Origin: a virus
Length of the DNA stretch: 52,577 nucleotides
Virus record (IMG/VR): IMGVR_UViG_3300050139_000048
Location: 1 to 52,577 of that record
Reading direction: 5' to 3' (one strand)
Made by a program: the position numbers and the translations under genes. The first letter of the stretch is position 1; each line of letters opens with the position of its first letter. Shown piece after piece: positions 24,351 through 31,813 of the stretch. Under the pieces are notes generated by a model that had not been told where the DNA came from, ran no database searches, and saw only the letters and a list, made by a program, of their open reading frames with translations.

Positions 24351-25201
24351 CTATCCGAACACGGCGTCTATCTTCGCGGCAACAAGTGCGCGACGTTCCT
24401 CGAATCCATAAGGCGGCGGGCAGTCGATCTTTTCCGACTTCTGCGCCTGGCTCAGGTACTCGCGCGATAACCCACGCAAGAATCCAGCTTGCCAAGGTTG
24501 CAGTAATATGCCGGTCTCTTCCTGCCACGCAATCAGGTGCTCGCTTCTGAGTGGTACATCTCCCATCCCTGTATTTACGCCAGGCCCTACGTCGAACAAA
24601 TAGCCCACGATGTACTCGGCATCGATCGGCGGCATGTCGGGTTGATAATCTTCGTCTTTCATGTCCGCCTTCATTTTCTCAAGGCGGGATACCGGCTTCG
24701 CAGCACTGATGCTCTTTTCTTTCGACTCCGGCACGGCGGCGAGCCATGCCGACTGTCGAACGTACAGGCTCAGGTCTTCGTAGAGCCCGGCATAAAATTT
24801 GCCGTATTCCTCGCGTTCAGTTCAACCTGCTCCGTGATGTGCGAGAGTTTCGGATTGAAATACACTTCCGCGAACAAATCCTCTCCGGTCTTGCCATTGT
24901 CGCTGTCGATGTTCTCGAATGACTTGGTGATGGCGATAGCGAAATCAGCCTTTTGCTTAAGGGTTTCGTCCACGGTCATCTTGATCTTGCCCTTGCGCTG
25001 CATCCGTTCGATGTTCTTGTTATCGCGCTCGGTCTGCGCTCGCGCGAATTGCTTCGTTCCTGGCCCATAGATGTGGGCACGTTGCGGCTTGCTGATATCC
25101 GGAGATCCGTCCGGCCCGTCCGCGTACATCAGCTCATCCTCGGCGTCGCGAAGATGAAGCGCAAAGACATCTACCAATTCTTGCTTCGTGAGACTTGACA
25201 T
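24351..25201 (-). CDS. Tail assembly chaperone G-T fusion made by -1 frameshift
   Basis: The zero frame (24770-25201) carries the G-like protein. At 24794-24800 the coding strand reads A AAT TTT in frame, a canonical -1 slippery heptamer. After slipping, translation continues YAGLYEDLSLYVRQSAWLA and on to 24351, giving about 283 residues. Lambda-like siphophages make G and GT in this way, and both act as chaperones for tape measure and tail tube assembly. The T part ends ALVAAKIDAVFG. No good start exists for T alone near the slip site; the internal ATG/GTG at 24734 is an alternative. Confidence 0.8.
24770..25201 (-). CDS. Tail assembly chaperone G-like protein, 143 aa
   Basis: A helical protein with RAHIYGPGTKQFARAQTERDNKNIERMQRKGK, then SFENID and a C-terminal NPKLSHITEQVEL. 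This pattern is common to phage tail chaperones placed between the tail tube and tape measure genes. It ends KT-stop seven residues after the slippery site. AAAGGA precedes the ATG. Confidence 0.85.
   Translation of the reverse strand: MSSLTKQELVDVFALHLRDAEDELMYADGPDGSPDISKPQRAHIYGPGTKQFARAQTERDNKNIERMQRKGKIKMTVDETLKQKADFAIAITKSFENIDSDNGKTGEDLFAEVYFNPKLSHITEQVELNARNTANFMPGSTKT
24794..24800 (-). promoter_or_regulatory. Programmed -1 frameshift slippery site A AAT TTT
   Basis: On the coding (minus) strand the heptamer AAATTTT is read as GCA AAT TTT ATG in the zero frame, which fits X XXY YYZ exactly. The -1 frame is then open for 147 codons. It joins the two tail chaperone frames. Confidence 0.8.
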
Positions 25202-25210
25202 GATTTTCCT

Positions 25211-25260
25211 TTAGCTGGGAGTAAATGGATGCCCGTGCCAGGCGCGCGCTCCCCAGCTAA
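25211..25260. other. Inverted repeat upstream of the chaperone gene
   Basis: TTAGCTGGG (25211-25219) and CCCAGCTAA (25252-25260) form a perfect 9-bp inverted repeat with a 32-base GC-rich loop. It lies in the gap between the tail tube gene and the chaperone gene, ending next to the AAAGGA ribosome site. It could moderate chaperone expression relative to the tail tube protein. There is no U-tract. Confidence 0.45.
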
Positions 25261-25299
25261 GAGGAGACATCGCGCCCGGTCGGTGCTGTTGTGGCCGTC

Positions 25300-25752
25300 T
25301 TAGGCCGGGTCTGAAACGGTGTCAGTCTGGCGCAGCAACGTCATCTGGCCCTGCACCACGTTATCGACCGTGCCCATCTTTTCGAGGAACTCGGAGACTT
25401 GTGCGGTGAAGTAGCGGATGTCGCCGCCCTGCTTCGTGAGCTTGAAGGTGAGCACGCTGTCGTCCAGCGCGGCGGTGCGGCACAGATCCTGCCCAGCATC
25501 GTTTTGGTCCCAGGCCATCACGACCACGATGTCTTCCAGGCTGTAGCTGCCTTTTTTGCGCTGGCGCCGCCGGCTCGTGATAGGCGCATGTTCGACCGTG
25601 TTGTATTTGCGGCCGGCGGCGCCAGGCAGATCGGTGATTTCGCCGATGTCGGTGTAGACGATCGCGGTGCTGAACCCGGCCGGGGTGGTGTTCGGGCTCG
25701 GGGGCGTGATGGAACATGCCAGCGTGCTGCCGGCGGTAGTCTCGTAAGACAT
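25300..25752 (-). CDS. Major tail tube protein
   Basis: A 150-residue beta-rich protein (MSYETTAGSTLACSI...) with a central basic stretch (TSRRRQRKKGSYSLEDIVVVM) and the ending FLEKMGTVDNVVQGQMTLLRQTDTV. Size, position between tail terminator and chaperones, and the closing pattern fit HK97-like tail tube proteins. AAGGAAAT precedes the ATG. Tandem terminators lie just upstream. Confidence 0.8.
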   Translation of the reverse strand: MSYETTAGSTLACSITPPSPNTTPAGFSTAIVYTDIGEITDLPGAAGRKYNTVEHAPITSRRRQRKKGSYSLEDIVVVMAWDQNDAGQDLCRTAALDDSVLTFKLTKQGGDIRYFTAQVSEFLEKMGTVDNVVQGQMTLLRQTDTVSDPA

Positions 25753-25801
25753 GGCAATTTCCTTTCAAAAGCCGCAGCAGAATGCTTGGCGGTACAACAT
25801 G

Positions 25802-25827
25802 AAAAAAGCCGCTGATCTAAGCGGCTT
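25802..25827 (-). terminator. Rho-independent terminator 2 upstream of the tail tube gene
   Basis: On the minus strand AAGCCGCT, loop TAGATC, AGCGGCTT followed by a T run. It is the second of two tandem hairpins between the GIY-YIG gene and the tail tube gene. Confidence 0.75.
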
Positions 25828-25849
25828 GGTGGTGGTGCTAGGTCCAAAG

Positions 25850-25875
25850 AAAAAGCCGCCCAACTTCGGCGGCTT
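25850..25875 (-). terminator. Rho-independent terminator 1 downstream of the GIY-YIG gene
   Basis: On the minus strand AGCCGCC, loop GAAGTTG, GGCGGCT followed by TTTTTC. Together with the next hairpin it separates the endonuclease gene from the tail tube gene. The late genes beyond it need a promoter of their own or an antitermination-competent polymerase. Confidence 0.75.
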
Positions 25876-25898
25876 CGGTGGATATGTTGGCGCTACGA

Positions 25899-26789
25899 TT
25901 AGGTAATTAACCTACCGTGCCAATCGCGCTTTCCCAAATATATTTTTCCAGTCTCGGACAATTCCCCTGCCTCCAAACAGCGGCGTCTGATTGCAGCCCA
26001 TCTAGCAAGATGGAATGCTTTTATCTTTTCCCTTGCTTCGGTGGAATGAACCTTACCTTTGTTCGCCTCAGACAGTTTTAATTTCTGTTCTTCGGACATT
26101 TTGCATCCAAGTCTAGTGCTTGGCTTGCCCTTCTTTGCGGCGGATAACTTTGCTTTTTGTTCCTCGGACATTGGCACACCTTTTTTCTTGCTTGGCTTGC
26201 CGATGCGGATCAAAGACATTTGTTTCCTAACCTCCTCGGATCGTTTTTTCCCTCTGTTTCCGTCCGCAATCTTTTTTATTTGCTCCGGTGTGCGACGTTT
26301 GCCCTTGTTGGCCTTCGCAATTTTTGCAATGTGTTCGGGAGATAGCTTCCTTCCCAAGTGATACGCCAATGCTGCCGCCATCGTTTGCGGCGAAAGCGGT
26401 CTGCCTCTCTTTTGAGCCGCTAATCTTGCGACCGTCTGCGGGTCGTGCTTCATTCCAGAAGCGCCCTCGCCGCCATCAGTGTAGTTTGCCAATGAGCAAC
26501 CGCGCCGACGGTATAAATCAATCGCCTCGATTTCAACCAGCATCGCTAATTCTTCGTCAACATCCTTTACTAAAAAAGACTTGTGAAATCCGCCGTCTTT
26601 TTTAACGATGTTTTTCCAATGAAGATTACGACCGTCGCGTTTTCTCGCGCGCTTGCCGTTACCTTTTCCGATATAGAAAGGCTCACCAGTGCTCAGGCGA
26701 CTATGAACGTAAACATAGAATTTTTTATCGGTCGGCAGAAGGCGGCGCACCACCCCATTTTTTCCGCCTGCTACAATCGCGTCAGCCAT
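25899..26789 (-). CDS. GIY-YIG homing endonuclease with NUMOD3 repeats, 296 aa
   Basis: Near the N-terminus FYVYVHSR and, after GEP, FYIGKGNGKRARKR form the GIY-YIG core, with E and N of the nuclease in LVEIEAI and LANYTDGGEG. The rest is about seven NUMOD3-like helical repeats (SPEHIAKIAKANKGK, SEEQKAKLSAAKKGK, and so on) that bind DNA. I chose ATG 26789 (MADAIVAG), preceded by AGAGG. It sits between tail terminator and tail tube genes. Its leader is shared with the unrelated endonuclease at 34978. Confidence 0.9.
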   Translation of the reverse strand: MADAIVAGGKNGVVRRLLPTDKKFYVYVHSRLSTGEPFYIGKGNGKRARKRDGRNLHWKNIVKKDGGFHKSFLVKDVDEELAMLVEIEAIDLYRRRGCSLANYTDGGEGASGMKHDPQTVARLAAQKRGRPLSPQTMAAALAYHLGRKLSPEHIAKIAKANKGKRRTPEQIKKIADGNRGKKRSEEVRKQMSLIRIGKPSKKKGVPMSEEQKAKLSAAKKGKPSTRLGCKMSEEQKLKLSEANKGKVHSTEAREKIKAFHLARWAAIRRRCLEAGELSETGKIYLGKRDWHGRLIT

Positions 26790-26808
26790 GATGCACACCT
26801 CTGGTCAG

Positions 26809-26864
26809 GTTGCGTTGTGGTTAGAACCCGCATCGCGCTGAAACGCTTTGCGGGTTCGCCTATT
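26809..26864 (-). ncRNA. Structured hairpin leader of the GIY-YIG gene (copy 1)
   Basis: In the transcript the outer arms GAACCCGCA and TGCGGGTTC form a 9-bp stem enclosing a small inner stem GCG/CGC with a 6-base loop, followed by TAACCACAAC. The element starts within 10 bases of the upstream stop and ends exactly 19 bases before the ATG. It aligns without gaps over 56 bases to 35537-35592 (41 identities), with one compensatory pair (C-G to G-C) in the outer stem. Confidence 0.65.
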
Positions 26865-26872
26865 CTATCCTG

Positions 26873-27301
26873 CTAGCTGCGCCAGCGGACAAGGAAATCG
26901 CGGCTTCCGCTATACAGGCTTGTCGCGTCGTCGCTCAAATCTGGCCCTTCGTTGTCCGGTCGAATATCCAGGACCGTGATCCCATTCACGCTTCCATGCG
27001 TGTTCGGACAGGCCGCCAGCACGAGCGGAAGCAATGCCTTGACCCCCGGAACCCCAGCGCCCGCCGGCGTGCCCTGCGGCCCCTTAAACAGCACGCTGAC
27101 CTGCACGCGCTCGGTGTGCATGCGATTCGGCTCGGTCATAGCCACGGTCAAACGCGGCTGGCTACTGACTTCCGTCACCGATATTGCTGGCATCGCGCTG
27201 TTCAGCGGCAGATCGCCGGCAACAATGCGCGCCGCGGGCACGACATTCAGCACCGCCTGGGCGTTCGCCAACAGGTAGCGGATCACGGCGACGCCTGACA
27301 T
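26873..27301 (-). CDS. DUF3168-like tail terminator protein
   Basis: A 142-residue protein starting MSGVAVIRYLLANAQAVLNVVPAARIVAGDLPLNSAMP, which matches the opening of DUF3168/tail terminator proteins. The middle has MHTERVQVSVLF. It caps the tail tube and joins it to the head. Two adjacent ATGs (27304 and 27301) are possible; the second has better spacing from GGAGGG and overlaps the upstream stop. Confidence 0.75.
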   Translation of the reverse strand: MSGVAVIRYLLANAQAVLNVVPAARIVAGDLPLNSAMPAISVTEVSSQPRLTVAMTEPNRMHTERVQVSVLFKGPQGTPAGAGVPGVKALLPLVLAACPNTHGSVNGITVLDIRPDNEGPDLSDDATSLYSGSRDFLVRWRS

Positions 27302-27807
27302 CATCCCTCCGCGATCGTGATGTCGGAAGTATCCAAACCGCCCGCCTCAAGCCGCGCCTTCATGTACTCACCGGCAGCGACAACAGCTGCACCGCCGCTG
27401 CGATCCAACGCCGGGCGCAAGAACGGCTTCGCGGCGAACCCAGGATGACGGACAGCCCTGGCGAAGATGCCGAGGAACGAAAGCCAGCCGCCAGCCTTCG
27501 CCACGATGTCATGCGGCTTGACCCCGTACTCGATCCACTTGGCGATATAGGCATGCTTTCCGGTGGACACCACCGAGGCCGTAACCGTACCGCCGCGCGA
27601 GCTGGTTTTCACCTTCAGGCCCGCGATCAGTTCGCCGGTCTGGACGGCTCCGGCGGCCATCAGGTTCGCCTGCGCCTCAGGCAACAACTCCTTGACCGCG
27701 CCCGCGCGCAATCCGCCTCTGACGCAGTTCCGCTCAAACTTTGGCGGGAATTGGTCGAGGAACTTCTGCAAGTCCGAAAGGCCCTTGACGTGGATCGGAT
27801 CACTCAC
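27301..27807 (-). CDS. HK97 gp10-like head-tail joining protein
   Basis: 168 residues. IHVKGLSDLQKFLDQFPPKFERN is the usual start of HK97-gp10 family proteins, and GKHAYIAKWIEYGVKPH with the PFLRPALD box complete the pattern. It is part of the neck or tail completion complex. Overlaps neighbours by ATGA/TGATG. Confidence 0.85.
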   Translation of the reverse strand: MSDPIHVKGLSDLQKFLDQFPPKFERNCVRGGLRAGAVKELLPEAQANLMAAGAVQTGELIAGLKVKTSSRGGTVTASVVSTGKHAYIAKWIEYGVKPHDIVAKAGGWLSFLGIFARAVRHPGFAAKPFLRPALDRSGGAAVVAAGEYMKARLEAGGLDTSDITIAEG

Positions 27808-28028
27808 GAAATCGCTCCCGGCGCCGTGTTCCTCTTCACCGGCTTCGCGCCGCTGATCGGGCGATGCGCGGGTACAACTGGCTCAGGACCGCGCATCAGG
27901 CCGATCTTGCGCATATCGAGCGATCCGTCGACGAGCGCGACAGCCGCGCCGGCGTTGACCATGGCGAGCGCGACCTCGTCGTAGGCTTCCGCGCTGATTT
28001 CCACTTGGGTCACCTTGCGTCCGAACAT
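27804..28028 (-). CDS. Hypothetical connector-region protein, 74 aa
   Basis: ATG at 28028 follows TAGGAGG. Starts MFGRKVTQVEISAEAYDEVALAMVNAG. The first half could be a small alpha/beta domain. It lies between head-closure and gp10-like genes. The family is not recognised. Confidence 0.6.
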   Translation of the reverse strand: MFGRKVTQVEISAEAYDEVALAMVNAGAAVALVDGSLDMRKIGLMRGPEPVVPAHRPISGAKPVKRNTAPGAIS

Positions 28029-28036
28029 TGCGCCTC

Positions 28037-28417
28037 CTAGCTGCTGTACTTTTCGCACATCATTTCGAGGAACTGCTTGCGTCCCTCGATAGCGGCCGGG
28101 CCACCCACGATCTGCATCACGGTGTCGGATGCTTCGCCGTGAACCGTGATCCGCATGCTGCTGTCGACGTCATCGCGCCAGCGCATCCTGATCCGCACCT
28201 GGTTGCGCGCGACGTCCAGCCCCATCTTCACCGACTCCGCACGGCTCGGTAGGGCGTCCTGCACCTGCGCCCAGAAGCGAACCGCGATAATCGGGCTGCC
28301 GAGACCATCGCGCACCAGCGGCACCCAGGTAACGATCTCGGTCCCATACGTGCTGTCCTGGATCACTTGTTTTTTCTCAATCGTGATCTCGCGATCGAGC
28401 GCTCCGGCGCGCGTCAT
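28037..28417 (-). CDS. Head closure / head-tail adaptor protein
   Basis: 126 residues. LDREITIEKKQVIQDSTYGTEIVTW and RFWAQVQDALPSRAESVK followed by RIRMRWRDDVDSSMRI match the phage head-tail joining family (SPP1 gp16/HK97-like). It closes the portal channel before tail attachment. Confidence 0.8.
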   Translation of the reverse strand: MTRAGALDREITIEKKQVIQDSTYGTEIVTWVPLVRDGLGSPIIAVRFWAQVQDALPSRAESVKMGLDVARNQVRIRMRWRDDVDSSMRITVHGEASDTVMQIVGGPAAIEGRKQFLEMMCEKYSS

Positions 28418-28433
28418 TTATAGGTTCCGTCCA

Positions 28434-28670
28434 TCAGGCCGATGCACCATCTGCAGAGCCATCCGCACACGGTATCCGCTCCCTCTCGTTCGCACATATA
28501 GGCGGTGCGCCGGCATTGGATGCAGCGCTCTTCAAGATTGATTGCGCTTCTGTCTCGGTCAGCGTCCGCCCGATCGCTCCGCAGTCCTTGCACCGCATGA
28601 ACCATTCAACCGGCCTCCGAGGATGTTCAAACGAATCCGGGTACATCTCCGCCCCGCATTGACACTTCAT
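28434..28670 (-). CDS. Zinc-finger protein, 78 aa, with a competing frame at its end
   Basis: MKCQCGAEMYPDSFEHPRRPVEWFMRCKDCGAIGRTLTETEAQS carries two C-x-C/C-x2-C zinc half-sites. After residue 45 this frame loses zinc motifs, while another frame, ending at 28414 with the ATGA overlap to the next gene, continues with CIQCRRTAYMCERE and CGWLCRWCIGLMDG. That suggests either a frameshift joining the two parts or two overlapping genes. The ATG overlaps the upstream stop. Confidence 0.6.
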   Translation of the reverse strand: MKCQCGAEMYPDSFEHPRRPVEWFMRCKDCGAIGRTLTETEAQSILKSAASNAGAPPICANERERIPCADGSADGASA

Positions 28671-28849
28671 TTCGGGCGCCCCGCCTGCGCATCGCGGCGC
28701 CGCTGACGGTTCTTTTTCAGCGTGTGCAGGTACTGAAAACCGATTCCATATTTAGCCCCGGTCGCCTTGAGCGTCGCTCCGGCGTCGAGCTCGATCAGCG
28801 CGGCGCGCACGGTCTCAGATGGAATTGTGGCGTTACCGTTCGCCTTCAA
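28667..28849 (-). CDS. Small helix-turn-helix protein, 60 aa
   Basis: VRAALIELDAGATLKATGAKYGIGFQYLHTLKKNR looks like a helix-turn-helix with a basic C-terminus. It overlaps neighbours by 4 bases on both sides. It might regulate the cassette or bind DNA during packaging; only the fold is suggested by the sequence. Confidence 0.6.
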   Translation of the reverse strand: MKANGNATIPSETVRAALIELDAGATLKATGAKYGIGFQYLHTLKKNRQRRRDAQAGRPK

Positions 28850-29394
28850 AGCGCCCCCGATGGATGAACATATTTCACCAGCCGAATCAGCGTGCCTCCG
28901 AAGGTGTCGCCGGCAAGCAGCTCGTGCTCTATTTCGGCCACGATGCGATTGCAGCCGAATCCGTCGCGTTCCGGTTCGTAATAGTCATCAAACACGACCA
29001 CGGCGCCAGGAGCGAGCATCTGCCGCACCCATTCCCAATCGGACTTGATCGTGTCGACCGAGTGGCCGCCATCGATGAAAACGAAGTCGGCATTTATCCA
29101 GCGTGAACAAAATGCCGGGAGCGTGTCCACCGTATTGCCCCGGATCAATTCGAAATCCGACCCTGCGAGCGCCTGCGCCGCCTGTTCCCGCGTCGAGCGG
29201 CCCTTGCCGTTCGATTCGCGCCGGTCGGTTTCGTCGCTTCCCGCTTCCCACAGATCGAAGCCGAAATACCGCTTGCAGTGCGCCTTCAGTAGTCGAGCGC
29301 GCGCGCCGCGGTGCGTGCCGATCTCAATCAGCACGTTCGGCTTTTTCTCGGCGGCCAGCGCAATCAGTTGGTCGTAGCGCATCGGTTCGCCCAT
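28846..29394 (-). CDS. Class I SAM methyltransferase (Methyltransf_24-like), 182 aa
   Basis: Motif I is VLIEIGTHRGARARLL near residue 20. FVFIDGGHSVDTIKSDWEWV supplies the acidic post-II/motif IV region, and APGAVVVFDDYY follows. These features match small-molecule or sugar O-methyltransferases of the Methyltransf_24 group, not DNA methylases. It is the last enzyme of the 7.6 kb modification block. The start is uncertain (29394 or 29382); it overlaps the upstream gene by about 20-30 bases. Confidence 0.75.
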   Translation of the reverse strand: MGEPMRYDQLIALAAEKKPNVLIEIGTHRGARARLLKAHCKRYFGFDLWEAGSDETDRRESNGKGRSTREQAAQALAGSDFELIRGNTVDTLPAFCSRWINADFVFIDGGHSVDTIKSDWEWVRQMLAPGAVVVFDDYYEPERDGFGCNRIVAEIEHELLAGDTFGGTLIRLVKYVHPSGAL

Positions 29395-30071
29395 GAATAG
29401 AAGTGCTTTCGGATCGTCGGCAGATCGCCCGACTCGTGAATCTGAAACTGGTTCGGCAACAGCCACGGATAACCCTCGCCATACGGCACGCCGAGCCCGA
29501 TAGGCGAGACGTTCAGGTCGAACTGCATCACCGGATACGGCGACAGCATGCAGAGCAGCCCAGGCCCGTTCGTCACGAAGAAATTCATTTCCGCGCCCGC
29601 ATACAGGGCCACCATTTCATGCGGGCCGAGCGGCTCATCCTCATAATCCGGTATCACCCGCGCGCCAATCTCGGCCGCGAACGTCCGCCAGGCGTCTTCA
29701 TTCGAGTTGCGCGTCGGCGCGCGCTGCGTATTCCTCAAAGTCACCGTGTAGCGCTCAGTCCCCGCTGGCAGCACCGACTTGATGCGCGGAAACTCGACGC
29801 CCGCGCGCGCGAGCCGGATCAGGTCTTTCTGATGGTAGGGGGCAAGTTGCCTGCCTTCCGTACCGATAGACCGCTTCAGCCCGAGCAACGGCGGGCCTTC
29901 CCACAGCAGCGTTTCAAACCGGCGCATCACCGCGGCAGCCGGCCATTTGCTCGTTGTCGGATTCCGAGTATCAAACACGATTTCCGTGGCGCCGGCCTGC
30001 GCCTGCATCACCAGCCAGGGGAAAAAGTCATACCCGGCGATTTTCTCCGACAGCCGGTAAAGCGCTTTCAC
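29364..30071 (-). CDS. Glycosyltransferase-like protein of unknown family, 235 aa
   Basis: Starts MKALYRLSEKIAGYDFFPWLV. A Rossmann-like second half reads YTVTLRNTQRAP, then MVALYAGAEMNFFVTNGPGLLCML. This 'count and scan for residents in the second domain' layout resembles GT-B enzymes that contact nucleotide sugars with a GPG/NGPG loop. I cannot name the family. It overlaps the radical SAM gene by 4 bases. Confidence 0.5.
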   Translation of the reverse strand: MKALYRLSEKIAGYDFFPWLVMQAQAGATEIVFDTRNPTTSKWPAAAVMRRFETLLWEGPPLLGLKRSIGTEGRQLAPYHQKDLIRLARAGVEFPRIKSVLPAGTERYTVTLRNTQRAPTRNSNEDAWRTFAAEIGARVIPDYEDEPLGPHEMVALYAGAEMNFFVTNGPGLLCMLSPYPVMQFDLNVSPIGLGVPYGEGYPWLLPNQFQIHESGDLPTIRKHFYSWANRCATTN

Positions 30072-31099
30072 ATGAATGCCTCATCCGCGTCGTACCCGGC
30101 CACTTCGTTGATCGCCTTGTTCGTCCCCGAATACCGGCATTGCTGGCAGCCGCGCGCGTTGAACTCGCGAAAGTTCGCAATGGCGAGCTCGCGCCACACG
30201 TCCTTGAACCGCCGCCCCTTGATGCTGGCGATCAGCCCGCGCGGCGAATAGGCCAGGATGCAACAGCGGTACAAATTCTCGTCAGCACCAATCCACGTCT
30301 TGAAAAACTGATAGGCACAGCGGTCATAGTCCTGCGCGCCGTGCAGCATCGAATCAAATTCGGTGTCGAATCGGTAATCCACGTCGAAGCCCTGCTCGGC
30401 AAGGGCGGTCACAGACTTTTCCGCCGCCCGGATGTGCTCGATCATTTCCGCGCTGAATAGCTCGATGCCGCGGTCGTCTTGTGGCCTCACCCGGAAGCTC
30501 TGTGCGCCCAGGCTCTTCGCCAGCACTGCCGCAGCGTGAATCTCGCGCCAGTTCTGCGACGTCACCACGAAGCTGACATTCGTTTTCCAGCGCTTGATCG
30601 TTTCCAGCGACCGCGCGAAATGCTCCGGTTCGACCTGGCGCACCGCGGCGTAGGTCTCCGCTGTCGCCGAGTCCAGGCTCACGCGCACCCAGGAAGCCGT
30701 CGATAAATCCTGCATCCGCACGCCGTTGGTAATCAGCCCCCATTTCAAGCCGCGCGCGTTGATCGCTTCGATTACCTGCGCGAATTGCCGGTGAATCGTC
30801 GGTTCGCCGCCGCCGGTCAGCTCGATCCCCTTCACGCCCATTTCGGCGCAGTCGTCCAGGATATCGATTACCTTGTCAAACGCCAGCATCCGGTTCGGGT
30901 TGTGGTTCTCGCCGTCGGCGAACATGCCGCGCAGCCCAGGGCTTGATTCGTCGCGAAAGCAGCAAAATTTACAGTTCTGATTGCACAGGTCCGACAGGAT
31001 CAGCTGCACATGCACCGGCGGCGCGACTGTGCCATCGCGCAGCGCCTGAACCCTGTCCGGGAATCCGAACGCCTTGAGGCTTGAGTAACGCTCGCTCAC
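30068..31099 (-). CDS. Radical SAM enzyme with C-terminal Cys cluster, 343 aa
   Basis: The cluster-binding motif is CNQNCKFC at about residues 39-46 (C-x3-C-x2-C), followed by ELTGGGEPTIH, the GGE SAM-binding motif. The C-terminal third has more Cys (DRCAYQFF, RCCILAYSPRG, GCQQCRY), suggesting a SPASM- or twitch-like auxiliary Fe-S site. Such enzymes often modify peptides or sugars. The GTG at 31099 overlaps the upstream stop (GTGA). In a phage structural operon this is unusual. Confidence 0.85.
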   Translation of the reverse strand: MSERYSSLKAFGFPDRVQALRDGTVAPPVHVQLILSDLCNQNCKFCCFRDESSPGLRGMFADGENHNPNRMLAFDKVIDILDDCAEMGVKGIELTGGGEPTIHRQFAQVIEAINARGLKWGLITNGVRMQDLSTASWVRVSLDSATAETYAAVRQVEPEHFARSLETIKRWKTNVSFVVTSQNWREIHAAAVLAKSLGAQSFRVRPQDDRGIELFSAEMIEHIRAAEKSVTALAEQGFDVDYRFDTEFDSMLHGAQDYDRCAYQFFKTWIGADENLYRCCILAYSPRGLIASIKGRRFKDVWRELAIANFREFNARGCQQCRYSGTNKAINEVAGYDADEAFM

Positions 31100-31668
31100 G
31101 CCTGATTCCACATGCAGCGGTCATACTTCGGCCCGGCGAAAATGATCTTGCCGCGTGTCGGCTCCGGGCCGCGGCGTAGATCGCAGATCACCAGCCCCTT
31201 GAGGCGGTACGTGCTCAGGGCATAGTGATACCCGAGACTGGCCATGCTGATGATCAGGTCGGCCTCGAGCAAGTCGCGTGTGCCAATATCGTGCCAGCGG
31301 TCCACCGTCACGCCGTTCGCGCCGAGCAACATTTCGGTCAGCACGCGCGAGTTATACACGTCCGGCTTGTCACTGTACCCGGCGCCGCCCTCGCGTGAGA
31401 CCGTGTCGCCATCGAGCAGTTCCAGTCGCGCATCCGGGTACCGGCGCTTCATGAACACTTCCAGCGCCGCCATGCCGCAGCCGATTTCGAGGATGCTATC
31501 GACGCGCTCCGGGAGGTGCGGCTCCATCCCGGCGAAGTCCTCGGCGATGTGGGCGGCATACCGGCGCTTTACCTCTTCCGGGTCGGGCACCTTGCGCTCG
31601 TTGTAGCGGCTGCGCTGCCACCGGATGTACGGGCCGCAGGCGTCTGGGATGATCAGGTCAGGCTGCAT
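31096..31668 (-). CDS. Class I SAM methyltransferase-like protein, 190 aa
   Basis: ILEIGCGMAALEVFMKRRYPDARLELLDGD is a clear SAM-binding motif I plus acidic loop. LLEADLIISMASLGYHY continues the fold. Target unknown; the lack of DPPY/NPPY argues against DNA amino-methylation. The ATG at 31668 overlaps the end of the 51-aa gene by 11 bases. Confidence 0.7.
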   Translation of the reverse strand: MQPDLIIPDACGPYIRWQRSRYNERKVPDPEEVKRRYAAHIAEDFAGMEPHLPERVDSILEIGCGMAALEVFMKRRYPDARLELLDGDTVSREGGAGYSDKPDVYNSRVLTEMLLGANGVTVDRWHDIGTRDLLEADLIISMASLGYHYALSTYRLKGLVICDLRRGPEPTRGKIIFAGPKYDRCMWNQA

Positions 31669-31813
31669 TTTTTCGGTGTAGCGCATGAAGCAAATTCAGT
31701 ACCGACCCAATCGCCTGTAGCGTCACCAGCGCTAGAATCTTTCTATGCCGCTCTGCCTCGTGCTTTTCGTGGACCTCGCGCGCCAGCAGGCGCTTTCGTT
31801 TATTGCCGCTCAT
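31658..31813 (-). CDS. Small basic helical protein, 51 aa
   Basis: MSGNKRKRLLAREVHEKHEAERHRKIL is highly charged; a hydrophobic helix follows (ALVTLQAIGSVLNLLHAL). It starts with ATGA on the stop of the GT9-like gene. It could tether the enzymes to a membrane or to each other. The family is not recognised. Confidence 0.55.
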   Translation of the reverse strand: MSGNKRKRLLAREVHEKHEAERHRKILALVTLQAIGSVLNLLHALHRKNAA

